From: Flavitalea sp966112615
GTDB lineage: Bacteria; Bacteroidota; Bacteroidia; Chitinophagales; Chitinophagaceae
Length of the DNA stretch: 64,000 nt
Assembly: GCA_966112615.1 (NCBI GenBank)
Contig: CBHWDO010000014.1
Span: forward strand, 1 to 64,000
Direction: 5' to 3'
Below, piece after piece: positions 26,367 to 35,499 of the stretch. Under the pieces are notes generated by a model, which ran no database searches, was not told where the DNA came from, and worked only from the letters and a program-made list of their open reading frames with translations. Both the position numbers and the translations under genes were made by a program. Numbering within the stretch: the first letter of the stretch is position 1; every line of letters begins with the position of its first letter.

Positions 26367-27245
26367 TTAATTCCTTGTATCAAGACCCCAGTGTAATTTT
26401 TCACGCAGGGTTTGCAGGAAGTTATTCTCGTTCAGACGTACAAGGTTTATATCGAAGGACTCCCTTCTGACAGCAAGCTGTATAGTCTTATCTACGATCT
26501 GCTTGCGGGAATCGAGCGCGCAGATGATCTGCTCAGCCCGTGCTTCTACTTCAAAGGATATTATGGTAGTGTCCGGTACAACGATCGGACGTACGTTCAG
26601 ATTGTGTGGCGCCACCGGAGTTATCACAAAACTTCCGGATTCAGGGAAAACTATCGGTCCGCTGCAACTCAGCGAATAGCCTGTTGAACCGGTTGGCGTC
26701 GATACGATCAATCCATCGGCCCAATAGGTGTTCAGAAATTCCCCGTTAATATACGTATGCACTTTGATCATCGGGGAAGTATCTGTCTTATGAATCGCGA
26801 ATTCGTTCAGCCCGAATGGCATTCCATTAAACAAAGGCTCATTGGAATCCAGGTGGATCAAAGACCGCTGGTCAATAACATAGGTTGAATTGAGAAGGGA
26901 ATCGACTGCAGTAGCCAATTCTTTTTTACCGATACTGGCCAGGAAACCCAGCCTTCCGAAATTGATCCCTAATACCGGAATCTTTTTATCGGTCACCAGT
27001 GTAACGGTATCCAGAAGGGTTCCATCTCCTCCCAGGCTGATCACAAAATCATAACTATTGTCGAGTTCTTCACCTGAATTGAAACATTCAATTTTGGAAG
27101 GAAAATAGATCAGGTCCTTTATGCTGTCATAAAATGGCTTGTAAAGTTCCGTTGTAATACCGGCCTGAGATAATTCATCAAAAAGAAGCTGCACATCCTG
27201 TTGCTGCTCATGATCCATGACCCTGCTGTAAATGGCTACCTTCAT
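26367..27245 (-). CDS. nadK: NAD kinase
   Basis: Phosphorylates NAD to NADP. GGDG motif at 72-75 (ISLGGDGTLLD), the NE segment (GLNEFAIHK) and TPTGSTGYSLSCSGPIV of the C-terminal beta domain are all present. 292 aa. Sits between the POTRA-barrel gene (19 bp) and porG (65 bp) on the same strand. Confidence 0.95.
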   Translation of the reverse strand: MKVAIYSRVMDHEQQQDVQLLFDELSQAGITTELYKPFYDSIKDLIYFPSKIECFNSGEELDNSYDFVISLGGDGTLLDTVTLVTDKKIPVLGINFGRLGFLASIGKKELATAVDSLLNSTYVIDQRSLIHLDSNEPLFNGMPFGLNEFAIHKTDTSPMIKVHTYINGEFLNTYWADGLIVSTPTGSTGYSLSCSGPIVFPESGSFVITPVAPHNLNVRPIVVPDTTIISFEVEARAEQIICALDSRKQIVDKTIQLAVRRESFDINLVRLNENNFLQTLREKLHWGLDTRN

Positions 27246-27263
27246 GCTGATGATTTATCCTCC

Positions 27264-28730
27264 CTAAAAATCGTTCTTGATGTGTAAAAATAATCCGTTT
27301 TGACCTAACTGGTTAAAGCTATAGTCAAATCGTATTACAACGTCGTAGAACGTTACCATATCTATACCAAAACCTGCGGTGTACAACATTTTATTTACGA
27401 TGGGATTATCCTTGAAATTTTTATTGTAGGAATATCCTGCATCAAAATAGGTTTTTGCATAGAAAGTAAAGGGGATCTTACTGTGTGTTCCGGAATTAAT
27501 AAAGGTTGGAACTGAAAACTTGAGGAGCTTTCTTCTTAATGTCTGCCTGGATAAAATACCTGCTACTCCATCTACCACATATTTTTCCAATCCTCTCAGG
27601 TAAAAATCTCCATATCCAAACATCTGGCTGTTGACGAAAGGCTGGTCAAATGGCAACTTCAGCATTCCGTTTCCATTCCAGGAAAAATAGGTATTGCGTG
27701 ATAACTTCCAGTTCTTATTCATCTTGCCCGACAATTGCCACATCCCGGTCTTTTCATTCAACCCTCTTTTCAATAATTGAGCTTCACCCATCCAGCCTGT
27801 TAGTGGATAAGGTATATAGTCAACATTGAAATGACTCAATGTGTACGACAATTCAGGATAGCTCATCACATTGGACCCTGTATTGAAATATTTTGGATTC
27901 AGATCCATGATCTTGCTGTCAACCTCCAGTCTTGAATAGCCCAATCTCCATGCATGGAAGGTTCTTAACCTTGGCCTGTAATCATATTCAACGAAAACAT
28001 TGAATCGCTTCTGGTACATGCTGTCATTGAAAACCTGCTGATTCTTTTGAGTCGCAAAATTTGTTTCCCTTAGGTGGGAATAATTGAACCCAACTTTGTA
28101 TCCCTGCTTCAATGATTTATCTGCATTGGGCTGATCATACTGGAACTGGATCTGCTTGGAATATCCGGTCATTAACCATAACCTCAGCTTATCATTTCTT
28201 CCTGTGAAATTATAGTAAGTGAATTTGAAACCAAGGTTCACACGATCCAGTGAATAACCCTGTTTGGCCCATTCAGAAAGATTCCTGTCGACCGGTTTGA
28301 TGTATGGAATCGGAAACACATACCATCTTTCTTTTACTTCAATAGTCACATTCACAATATGACCATAGAAATTTTTCAATGCAATGACCACTTCATTGAA
28401 TAACCGCGTGTTCATTAATTGTTGCCGCGACACTTCAAAAGCCTGTACTAATTGTGAGAGGTTTACGGAATCACCGGATTTGAAATGGAGTTCACGAAGT
28501 ATAATGTAATCTTTGGTGCGTTTATTTCCTTTGATATCGATCTCACCAATTTCAAAAGATTTTCTTTCCGCAGGAGCAGCGATCTTATTACTGACAGGAG
28601 GCGCAACCAGTGCTGCGATGGAATCCATTAACCCCGCAGGAATTTGTTCTTTAACGCTCGTTTGCGCTTTTACACCCAGGAATGCCAGGACCAATAAAGT
28701 CGTTATTATGAATTTCTCATGTCTCCTCAT
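27264..28730 (-). CDS. Omp85-family outer membrane protein with POTRA domain
   Basis: Signal peptide (ending VKAQ), a low-complexity linker, one clear POTRA domain (about 55-130; IGEIDIKGNKRTKDYIILREL...LFNEVVIAL), then a barrel of aromatic-rich strands to the C-terminal DFSFNQ.../FLHIKNDF. The length of 488 aa is that of a compact BamA/TamA relative with fewer POTRAs than BamA (917 aa here). Could help assemble or transport surface proteins; no partner gene marks its role. In the same minus-strand series as nadK. Confidence 0.85.
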   Translation of the reverse strand: MRRHEKFIITTLLVLAFLGVKAQTSVKEQIPAGLMDSIAALVAPPVSNKIAAPAERKSFEIGEIDIKGNKRTKDYIILRELHFKSGDSVNLSQLVQAFEVSRQQLMNTRLFNEVVIALKNFYGHIVNVTIEVKERWYVFPIPYIKPVDRNLSEWAKQGYSLDRVNLGFKFTYYNFTGRNDKLRLWLMTGYSKQIQFQYDQPNADKSLKQGYKVGFNYSHLRETNFATQKNQQVFNDSMYQKRFNVFVEYDYRPRLRTFHAWRLGYSRLEVDSKIMDLNPKYFNTGSNVMSYPELSYTLSHFNVDYIPYPLTGWMGEAQLLKRGLNEKTGMWQLSGKMNKNWKLSRNTYFSWNGNGMLKLPFDQPFVNSQMFGYGDFYLRGLEKYVVDGVAGILSRQTLRRKLLKFSVPTFINSGTHSKIPFTFYAKTYFDAGYSYNKNFKDNPIVNKMLYTAGFGIDMVTFYDVVIRFDYSFNQLGQNGLFLHIKNDF

Positions 28731-28788
28731 GATATAGCATTCCCAATTTGCGGGTACTGTAAGAACGGTAAAATATGGAAAATTTATA

Positions 28789-29448
28789 TCAAATGTTAAG
28801 GTATGTCATCAAATGATCGTAATTATCCCTCAACTCATTCTGGTACAATTCTTCTCCAAAGTAGTATTTAACTACGTACTCGTAGCGTTGGAAGGTTGCG
28901 ACGATATCAGAAATTTCGAATTTATTGATCTTGATCGTCACGATAAAAGTATCAGTAGTAGTATCCCAGTAAGTATTGAGTTGAGTGATCTGGGCATCGT
29001 TGGTTTCAACGAGTTTGCTGATCTCAGAAAAGGAGAAATTTCTTTGTTCAAGCTCAAGTACCAGTAAACCTCCCGGCTCACCTGCACCGGTGATCTTGCC
29101 CTGGTGCTTCATGAGATCGGTAGCACTGATGGATCCGCAGAATTCATTGTTCTTGTCTATCACCGGAACCATACTGAGGTTATAATCAATACAGGCCCTG
29201 ATGGATTCAAGGATATGTGTATTGGCATTTACTGAAACCTTGGAATAGTGATTGGCAATGGAGTCCAGGGTTGCATTTTCATCCAGGTTCAGGAGATCAT
29301 CTTCGAATACGATCCCCTGGTATAGGTCTTCCTGTACCACCGCAAGATGCGACAGATGGTATTCAGACATAAGCTCCATTGCCTGGAAAACTGTGTCCCC
29401 GGGATTCAATGTTGGAATGGACGGCGAAATGATCTCTTTATTAAGCAC
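28789..29448 (-). CDS. CBS-pair domain protein
   Basis: Two CBS motifs over about 1-120 (GDTVFQAMELMSEYHLSHLAVV and HILESIRACIDYNLSMVPVID...FCGSISATDLMKH) followed by an ACT-like C-terminal region (GGLLVLELEQRNFSFSEISKLVETNDA). CBS pairs bind adenine nucleotides and signal energy state. The reading frame extends to a TTG at 29484, but there is no in-frame ATG; the GTG at 29448 (V-L-N-K-E-I-I-S-P) gives the N terminus usual for this family, so I use it. A conserved neighbour of nadK in Bacteroidota. Target unknown. Confidence 0.82.
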   Translation of the reverse strand: MLNKEIISPSIPTLNPGDTVFQAMELMSEYHLSHLAVVQEDLYQGIVFEDDLLNLDENATLDSIANHYSKVSVNANTHILESIRACIDYNLSMVPVIDKNNEFCGSISATDLMKHQGKITGAGEPGGLLVLELEQRNFSFSEISKLVETNDAQITQLNTYWDTTTDTFIVTIKINKFEISDIVATFQRYEYVVKYYFGEELYQNELRDNYDHLMTYLNI

Positions 29449-29487
29449 GTGAATTCTTTTTGAGTTACCATTCCAAGACGGCAATCA

Positions 29488-30264
29488 TCAGGCCACCGCT
29501 GCAGGCTCGTTCAGCTTCGTCAGGAATTTGTGCAGAATCTTATTGAATTCTTCGGGAACCTCCATCATTGGAGCATGTCCGCACTTGTCAACAAAATGAA
29601 GTTCGCTGTTAGGAATCAGCTTATGAAACTCTCTCCCAACAAATGGTGGAGTAACAGCATCATTATTTCCCCAGATCAGCAGTGTTGGTTGTTTGATTTG
29701 GCTGAGTTCTTCACCCAGGTTGTTCCTGATCGCACTTTTCGCAAGAGAAATGATCTTGATCGCTTTTAACCTGCTATTGACGATGTCGTAAACTTCATCA
29801 ACCAGTTCTTTGGAAGCGATCTTTGGATCGTAGAAGGTTAGTTCAGTTTTTTTCCTGATATAATCGTAGTCACCACGCTTTGGATAACTGTCGCCCATTC
29901 CGTTTTCAAATAGTCCGGAACTACCAGTGAGTATCAGCGACTTGATCCTTTGCGGATGCTTTAAAACATACAAAAGGGCAACATGACCACCCAGGGAATT
30001 TCCCAGGAGGTGAACATTCTGGTAATCGAAGTGTTCTATGAATTTATATACGAATTTTTCCAGTCCGCCTACCGTACTGTGCAGCAGGTCAAGTTCGAAC
30101 AATGGAAGCATCGGAACCACTACCTTGTTATGGTGCCGGAAATATTCAATGAGATCCTGGAAGTTGCTCAGTGCACCAAAAAGACCATGTAATAAGATCA
30201 AAGGCTCACCCTGTCCCACTTCAATAAACTTAAACTTATCCACATGTTTGATCTCGTAATTCAT
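29488..30264 (-). CDS. alpha/beta hydrolase
   Basis: Serine hydrolase of the alpha/beta fold. HGLFG (26-30) forms the oxyanion hole, S90 in GNSLGGH is the nucleophile, and LIWGNNDAVTPP and the final CGHAPMMEVPEEF supply the acid and His. 258 aa, no signal peptide, cytoplasmic. Similar to lysophospholipase/2-hydroxymuconate-hydrolase-like enzymes; the substrate is unknown. The stop is 39 bp before the CBS gene start. Confidence 0.9.
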   Translation of the reverse strand: MNYEIKHVDKFKFIEVGQGEPLILLHGLFGALSNFQDLIEYFRHHNKVVVPMLPLFELDLLHSTVGGLEKFVYKFIEHFDYQNVHLLGNSLGGHVALLYVLKHPQRIKSLILTGSSGLFENGMGDSYPKRGDYDYIRKKTELTFYDPKIASKELVDEVYDIVNSRLKAIKIISLAKSAIRNNLGEELSQIKQPTLLIWGNNDAVTPPFVGREFHKLIPNSELHFVDKCGHAPMMEVPEEFNKILHKFLTKLNEPAAVA

Positions 30265-30334
30265 CAGTAAACTTCTTTCTTCAATTAATTGCTAAAATAA
30301 TGGATTTAGTGTAATAATACACTTTCCTGACGAA

Positions 30335-30886
30335 TCAGGCAGATTGTCCAGGAGGTAGTTCCTTCGAAATATTTCCAAAGAATTCCTTCAGCTGTTCAAA
30401 AAGATCCTTAAATATTGGTACCAGGTTTCCGAAACCGTCGATCACATAGGGACCAACCGGGCTAACCCAGCCAAATACCTTCGAATTCCTGGTAGTTTCT
30501 TCGCTAACCCAATGCAACTGAACGGCATAGAACAGCAATACACTGAATATTATTGTATGCAGGATCACGTAAAGTACCACTCCGGCAATCCTGTTGACGA
30601 TCCCCAGCATCATCATTTCCACTGCTTTCTCCACTATTTTAGCCCCAATATTGATCACCAGGACCACCCCGATGAAAACCAGCAGGAAAGAAATAATGGG
30701 AAGCCACCTGGCCGAAATGCCTGATGATTCGCCCAGGTGGGAAGCCACCACGGCAGACAGTTTCAATGCTGCTGCCAGTCCTATGATAAATCCCACCAAT
30801 GAAAAGAGTCCAACGATAAAACCACGTTGCAATCCTTTCATGATGGCCATGATTATGACAAACAGGTATGCCAGGTCGATGATCAT
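30335..30886 (-). CDS. cvpA: CvpA-family membrane protein
   Basis: Four-helix inner-membrane protein of the CvpA (colicin V production) family: GLQRGFIVGLFSLVGFIIGLAAALKLS and RIAGVVLYVILHTIIFSVLLFYA are diagnostic. Has been linked to envelope homeostasis in other bacteria. 183 aa; the C-terminal tail (about 145-183) is hydrophilic. One base after the YqeY gene, so co-translated with it. Confidence 0.88.
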   Translation of the reverse strand: MIIDLAYLFVIIMAIMKGLQRGFIVGLFSLVGFIIGLAAALKLSAVVASHLGESSGISARWLPIISFLLVFIGVVLVINIGAKIVEKAVEMMMLGIVNRIAGVVLYVILHTIIFSVLLFYAVQLHWVSEETTRNSKVFGWVSPVGPYVIDGFGNLVPIFKDLFEQLKEFFGNISKELPPGQSA

Positions 30887-30887
30887 A

Positions 30888-31340
30888 CTATTTATTCAAA
30901 AGTTCCTTAACGGTAGCACTGATCGATTTTCCATCCGCTTTGCCGGCAAGCTGTTTGGTTGCAGCACCCATCACCTTTCCCATATCACCAGGTCCAGTTG
31001 CTCCAATTTCAGCAATAATTCTTTCCACTTCCTTCTTCAGATCATCTGCACTCATTTGGGCAGGCAGGAACTTTTCAATGACTTCAATCTCTTCAACTTC
31101 TTTGGAAGCCAGGTCTTCACGGTTTTGCTGACGGAAAATATCCACCGAATCCTTACGCTGCTTCACCATACGCTGAAGGATTTTGATCTCTTCATCTTCG
31201 CTCACTTCCCCGCCGGCCCCGGTGCTGGTCTTCGCTTCAATGATCTTTGCCTTGATAGCCCTTAAGCTTCTGATAGTTTTTTCATCTTTGGCCAGCATCG
31301 CTGTTTTGAGCTCGGCCATTATTTTTTGTTCTAAAGACAT
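30888..31340 (-). CDS. GatB/YqeY domain protein
   Basis: 150-aa helical protein with the YqeY tail domain fold (MSLEQKIMAELKTAMLAKDEKTIRSLRAIKAKI; the C-terminal GKVMGAATKQLAGKADG). YqeY is related to the tail of GatB that contacts tRNA, but the stand-alone form has no proven role. First of a two-gene unit with cvpA; the repeat array at 31355-31518 lies just upstream. Confidence 0.9.
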   Translation of the reverse strand: MSLEQKIMAELKTAMLAKDEKTIRSLRAIKAKIIEAKTSTGAGGEVSEDEEIKILQRMVKQRKDSVDIFRQQNREDLASKEVEEIEVIEKFLPAQMSADDLKKEVERIIAEIGATGPGDMGKVMGAATKQLAGKADGKSISATVKELLNK

Positions 31341-31354
31341 GATTTTTTATTTAA

Positions 31355-31518
31355 GGAGGTGAGGAGATGAGGAGATGAGGAGTTAGGAGTTGGGAGTTAG
31401 GAGTTAGGAGTTAGTGTTTAGCTCCTTCCTTCTCTACTTCTGCCACTTTTTACCCTTTCTCCATTCCCGATTCTCCATTCCCGATTCTCATTCCCGATTT
31501 CCGATTACCGATTTCCGA
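31355..31518. repeat. degenerate purine / pyrimidine arrays
   Basis: From 31355 to about 31420: GAGGTGAGGAGATGAGGAG then GTTAGGAG/GTTGGGAG units; then after TTTAGCTCC the inverse sense: TTCTCCATTCCCGATTC units and TTCCGATTACCGATT units up to 31518. The second family is the same as in 3107-3137, and the first is that of 54684-54764. It sits between the YqeY start and the gldC stop and holds no ORF. Confidence 0.75.
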
Positions 31519-31525
31519 TTTCAAA

Positions 31526-31873
31526 TTATTTAAGCGCATTTCCCGCCTGGCTCTTCTGAAACTTTTCAAAGAAAGCCCTGGCGAAATTTCTCATTTCATC
31601 ACTCAATTCACCATTCTGGGTGGCCCTGTCGAAGGTATCAGCCATGGTGAAAAGAGTCTGGTAGAAGAAATCCGCCATCTCATCAACCATCATATCCTTG
31701 GTCCAGAGATCAATACGCAAGGCAGATTTATCCGCCCCATCCCAGAATGCCAGCATCATTGCCTTTGCTTTCCTGGCCGAGTCAGCAGTACTGTCTGTTG
31801 CACTCCAACTGATGGTTTCAGGAACTTTCTGCTCATCCAGCAACACATCTATACTTATGGTCGATTTCTTCAT
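31526..31873 (-). CDS. gldC: gliding motility protein GldC
   Basis: Small cytoplasmic protein of the GldC family, associated with gliding and the type IX secretion system: MKKSTISIDVLLDEQKVPETISWSATDS, AKAMMLAFWD, ALRIDLWTKDMMVDEMADFFYQT, MRNFARAFFEKFQKS all fit. 115 aa. A reading frame extends upstream to 31966, but the ATG at 31873 yields the family N terminus and is preferred. Divergent from the T9SS cargo gene. Confidence 0.9.
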   Translation of the reverse strand: MKKSTISIDVLLDEQKVPETISWSATDSTADSARKAKAMMLAFWDGADKSALRIDLWTKDMMVDEMADFFYQTLFTMADTFDRATQNGELSDEMRNFARAFFEKFQKSQAGNALK

Positions 31874-32056
31874 AACCTTATATCTGTTTAAATGGCGGTA
31901 AAAATACAGCTTATTAAAAAGTTTATAAGGAATCAACACAAAAATTACCATGAAAACAGGCTTCAATTTAGTTGTATCCGTTTCAATAACAACCGCTTAA
32001 GCCTTGTCAATACTGAATTGCATAAAATACGGAGCGTAAAATGAAGTATTAACACG

Positions 32057-32087
32057 TTGTCATTTGAATATACAGAGAGTAAATTTG
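32057..32087 (+). promoter_or_regulatory. consensus promoter of the T9SS cargo gene
   Basis: TTG at 32057-32059, 20 bases, TAAATTTG at 32080-32087: perfect Bacteroidota promoter. Transcription would begin near 32092, 28 bp before the ATG at 32120. Confidence 0.78.
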
Positions 32088-32119
32088 AATAATATCTTTT
32101 TGATCCAAATCCAATTCCT

Positions 32120-33310
32120 ATGATACAACTATACTCAAGGTTACCATACCTTATTCCCCTACTTATATTACTGGTATTATCCGGTCGATCTTATTCCCAA
32201 TGTGCCTGCGGAAACGGAGCAGCTCCTCAAACCATCGTACATCGTACTACCATCAGTACTTCCATGGAATCGACCAATTTCAGCTTTCCCCAATTTGACC
32301 CTGCCACCGGGCAATTGATCTGTGCTGACGTGAAAGCCACCATCACAGCTGTTACCAGAATCAGGATGGAAAACGATGAAATGTTTCCTGCGATCTATCG
32401 CATTAACTATAGCAGAACTTCAACCATTTCCGGTCCGGGATTGAACCCAACCCTGGTAAGTTCCTATACAAAGAACTATGGTCCCTATTCACTAGCAGAA
32501 AGCGACGGAGTCTACTTTTCCGGACCTGACTATATCATTACCAACAGGGATACCGTATTGAATAAAAAGCAGTTAACTGCCAATATCAGCGGGAACGTTA
32601 CACCATTTATGGGATATGGTAACGTGACCTATAACTATAATCTTAGCACAGTATCAAAGATCTCCGGAGGAGGAAACTACCTCGGTGGCCCGCTTACAAC
32701 AGATTATATTGATTTCACCCTTACCTATTCCTACTGCCCTACCACGGTGCTGGCCACAGGACTCAATACCTTCACCGCTGAACTGGTGGGTGATCAGAAA
32801 GTGAAGTTGGGCTGGACATCCGGGCAGGAACAGGACGGAATTGTTTACACCCCCGAGATCAGCAGGAACGGAAAGGATTTCACTGTCCTGAACAGGATCG
32901 TATCCAATACCGGTGAAAACCGCACCCGCTACAGTACCGATTACCAGTTGAAAGAAGGAGATCCATCCAAACTGTATTTCAGGATCCGGAGAACAGACCT
33001 TTCGGGAAGGGTATCATTAAGCGAGGTTCGCCAGGTCAATATCGGAGTAAAAGAACTTAGCATCAGCACATATCCAAACCCTGCAACCAGGAAGATCAGT
33101 ATCGACCTTGGAAAATTAATGGATGGAAAAATGGAGATCGAGATCAGCGACCCATCCGGTAAAATTCATCAGCGTTCTGTATTGCAGGCAAAGCAGTCAA
33201 GGACACTTGCATTGAACCTGGTTAATATGTCATCAGGAATATATTTCCTGCGTGTGGTGGATCAGAAGTCAGGAAAGCGTTATATTTCCAGATTGGCAGT
33301 AAGTCAGTAA
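32120..33310 (+). CDS. secreted protein with T9SS type A sorting domain
   Basis: A cargo of the type IX system. Signal peptide (LILLVLSGRSYS), then a beta-rich body (about 30-310) including a Fn3/Ig-like EVDLKW-type unit (GWTSGQEQDGIVYTPEISRNGKDF), and a C-terminal sorting domain from about 315: STYPNPATRKISIDL, then EIEISDPSGKIHQRS, SSGIYFLRVV and RLAVSQ. The sorting domain is recognised and removed by PorU-like sortase. The body has no enzyme motif; the CACGNGA at the mature N terminus is odd. Function unknown beyond surface or secreted export. Confidence 0.85.
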   Translation: MIQLYSRLPYLIPLLILLVLSGRSYSQCACGNGAAPQTIVHRTTISTSMESTNFSFPQFDPATGQLICADVKATITAVTRIRMENDEMFPAIYRINYSRTSTISGPGLNPTLVSSYTKNYGPYSLAESDGVYFSGPDYIITNRDTVLNKKQLTANISGNVTPFMGYGNVTYNYNLSTVSKISGGGNYLGGPLTTDYIDFTLTYSYCPTTVLATGLNTFTAELVGDQKVKLGWTSGQEQDGIVYTPEISRNGKDFTVLNRIVSNTGENRTRYSTDYQLKEGDPSKLYFRIRRTDLSGRVSLSEVRQVNIGVKELSISTYPNPATRKISIDLGKLMDGKMEIEISDPSGKIHQRSVLQAKQSRTLALNLVNMSSGIYFLRVVDQKSGKRYISRLAVSQ

Positions 33311-33323
33311 ATACCTACTTTTG
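33293..33323 (+). promoter_or_regulatory. consensus promoter of the DUF4290 gene
   Basis: TTG at 33293-33295, 20 bases, TACTTTTG at 33316-33323. The -33 box lies inside the 3' end of the preceding cargo gene, 18 bp before its stop. Leader to the ATG at 33341 is only about 13 bases. Confidence 0.75.
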
Positions 33324-33340
33324 CTTCAATCAAAAAGGAT

Positions 33341-34096
33341 ATGGCGATAGAAATTGACATGGAATATAACACAACGAGGAATCATCTGGCGATGAGGGAG
33401 TATGGGAGACATATCCAGAAGATGATCGAGTACTTGTTGACAATCGAAGACAAAGAAACCAGGCAGAGAAATGCCTATGCAGTAATAGAATTGATGGGAT
33501 TTCTTAACCCGCATCTGAAGAATGTGGAAGACTTCCGTCACAAACTCTGGGATCACCTTTTCCTGATCTCGGATTTCAAACTGGATGTGGAATCTCCTTA
33601 CCCGATCCCAACCAGGGAAACACTGAGGGCAAAACCAGATCCGCTTCCTTATCCAAAAGGTCATCCAAGACATAATCACCTTGGAAAGAACCTGGAGAAG
33701 GTCATCAATAAAGCACTTGCCGAAGAGAATCCTGAAAAGAAGCAGGGATTTGCCAATGCCATCGCTTATTACATGAAGCTTTGCTACAGCAACTGGCACA
33801 AGGAAACAGTTCATGATGATGCGATCCAGGGAGAATTATCGAGCATTACCAAAGGAGAACTGGAATTCACCAATACTCCATTTGTAAGAACGCCGAGGCC
33901 GAATGAAGGACGCAATGATCGCGGTGGTTACCAGGATTACCGGAAGAACAGGAACCAGAAATTCCAGCAGCGTAACCGCAATGAAAGAAATGACCGCAAT
34001 GATCGTAACGACAGAAATGATCGAAATGATCGGAATGACCGCAACGATCGGAACAGCGGCGGAAAGAATTTCAACAAGAAAAACAGGTTCAAATAA
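33341..34096 (+). CDS. DUF4290 protein with RND-repeat tail
   Basis: A conserved Bacteroidota protein of unknown role. The domain (about 5-170) has the family wording EYNTTRNHLAMREYGRHIQKMIEYLL and ELMGFLNPHLKNVEDFRHKLWDHLF. After residue 185 the protein turns into an R/N/D-rich low-complexity tail; residues 216-237 are seven repeats of RND encoded by varied codons, then basic SGGKNFNKKNRFK. Arg/Asn-rich tails of this sort are common in RNA-binding proteins, an inference only. The next gene is murA. Confidence 0.85.
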   Translation: MAIEIDMEYNTTRNHLAMREYGRHIQKMIEYLLTIEDKETRQRNAYAVIELMGFLNPHLKNVEDFRHKLWDHLFLISDFKLDVESPYPIPTRETLRAKPDPLPYPKGHPRHNHLGKNLEKVINKALAEENPEKKQGFANAIAYYMKLCYSNWHKETVHDDAIQGELSSITKGELEFTNTPFVRTPRPNEGRNDRGGYQDYRKNRNQKFQQRNRNERNDRNDRNDRNDRNDRNDRNDRNSGGKNFNKKNRFK

Positions 34097-34115
34097 AACC
34101 GCATCTTCTTTACAG

Positions 34116-34147
34116 ACCCTGGCCGTGAATAACTGCCGGGGTTTTTT
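34116..34147 (+). terminator. Rho-independent terminator after the DUF4290 gene
   Basis: ACCCTGGC (34116-34123) pairs with GCCGGGGT (34135-34142; one G-T pair), followed by TTTTTT. It overlaps at its T-run with the -7 box of the murA promoter, so end and start of two transcripts share bases. Confidence 0.78.
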
Positions 34148-34154
34148 ACTTTTG
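34125..34154 (+). promoter_or_regulatory. murA promoter
   Basis: TACTTTTG at 34147-34154 is a full -7 match; GTG at 34125-34127 is a one-mismatch -33 box at N19. The murA ATG is at 34180. Confidence 0.6.
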
Positions 34155-34179
34155 CAACATCCTTATACAAAGCATTTAC

Positions 34180-35490
34180 ATGAATTCATTTGAAGTAATC
34201 GGTGGAAAAAAACTCAAGGGTGAGATCATCCCGCAGGGTGCAAAGAATGAAGCACTGCAGATCATTAGTGCAGTGTTACTGACACCCGAAAAAGTTACCA
34301 TCACCAATATTCCTGATATCATCGATGTAAATCTCCTGATAGAATTACTGGGTGATATGGGCGTGAAGGTTGACCGCCAAAGCCGCGACACCTGTGTGTT
34401 CCAGGCCGATGATATCAATGTTGATTTTCTGGACAGTGAAGCGTTCAGGAAAAAAAGCGGAAGACTTCGTGGCTCGGTGATGATCGCAGGTCCCATGCTG
34501 GCCAGGTTCAAGAAAGCCTTTATTCCAAAACCGGGTGGAGACAAGATCGGCAGAAGAAGACTGGATACTCATGTAATTGGCTTTGAAAAACTGGGTGCTA
34601 AATTCTCCTACGATACCAACGATGGTTACTTCAACCTCGATGCATCCGATATGAAGGGCACGTACATGTTGCTGGATGAACCATCAGTAACAGGTACAGC
34701 GAATATTGTGATGGCAGCAGTAATGGCCAAAGGCATCACGACTATTTATAACGCAGCCTGCGAACCATACCTGCAGCAGCTTTGCAAGATGCTCAACCGG
34801 ATGGGTGCAAAGATCCAGGGGATCGGAAGCAACCTGCTAACCATCGAAGGAGTTGATTATCTCGGCGGAACCGAGCACAGAATGCTTCCTGATATGATCG
34901 AGATCGGTTCATTTATTGGGCTGGCAGCAATGACTCAAAGTGAGATCACCATCAAAGGTGCAGGGATTGAACATCTTGGCATCATTCCGGAAAAATTCAA
35001 ACAGCTAGGTATCCAGATGGAATTCAGGGGTGATGATATTCATATCCCTCAACAGGATGTATATGAGATCCAGAACTTCCTGGATGGATCCATTCTGACC
35101 ATTTCAGATCATCCATGGCCGGGATTCACTCCCGACCTGCTAAGCATTGTACTGGTTGTTGCCACACAGGCAAAAGGATCGGTATTGATCCATCAGAAAA
35201 TGTTTGAAAGCCGTTTGTTCTTTGTAGATAAACTGCTTGATATGGGTGCACAGATCATCCTCTGTGATCCGCACAGGGCGGCCGTTGTAGGATTGGGAAG
35301 GGCAAATAACCTTCGAGGCATTACCATGACCAGCCCGGATATTCGTGCAGGGCAGGCTTTATTAATTGCCGCACTAAGTGCAGAAGGTAAAAGTGTTATT
35401 CAAAATATTGAACAGATCGACCGCGGATATCAACAGATCGACGAAAGATTGAGAAGTCTGGGTGCAGATATTAAAAGAGTTCAGAATTAA
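34180..35490 (+). CDS. murA: UDP-N-acetylglucosamine 1-carboxyvinyltransferase with Asp in the active-site loop
   Basis: First committed step of peptidoglycan synthesis: transfers enolpyruvate to UDP-GlcNAc. The EPSP-synthase-like fold is complete over 436 aa: KNEALQ (22-27), RLRGSVMIAGPMLARF, TGTANIVMAA. In E. coli the loop has Cys115 (RPGGCTIG) that fosfomycin alkylates. Here the loop reads KPGGDKIG, with D121 at that position. Asp at this site keeps activity and gives natural fosfomycin insensitivity in other bacteria, so intrinsic resistance is expected. The gmk gene follows by 9 bp. Confidence 0.96.
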   Translation: MNSFEVIGGKKLKGEIIPQGAKNEALQIISAVLLTPEKVTITNIPDIIDVNLLIELLGDMGVKVDRQSRDTCVFQADDINVDFLDSEAFRKKSGRLRGSVMIAGPMLARFKKAFIPKPGGDKIGRRRLDTHVIGFEKLGAKFSYDTNDGYFNLDASDMKGTYMLLDEPSVTGTANIVMAAVMAKGITTIYNAACEPYLQQLCKMLNRMGAKIQGIGSNLLTIEGVDYLGGTEHRMLPDMIEIGSFIGLAAMTQSEITIKGAGIEHLGIIPEKFKQLGIQMEFRGDDIHIPQQDVYEIQNFLDGSILTISDHPWPGFTPDLLSIVLVVATQAKGSVLIHQKMFESRLFFVDKLLDMGAQIILCDPHRAAVVGLGRANNLRGITMTSPDIRAGQALLIAALSAEGKSVIQNIEQIDRGYQQIDERLRSLGADIKRVQN

Positions 35491-35499
35491 AGAAAGGTC

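Noticed and set aside
32120..33310. Adhesin or enzyme role for the T9SS cargo
   Set aside because: No catalytic motif or known adhesin repeat; only the export and sorting signals are supported.
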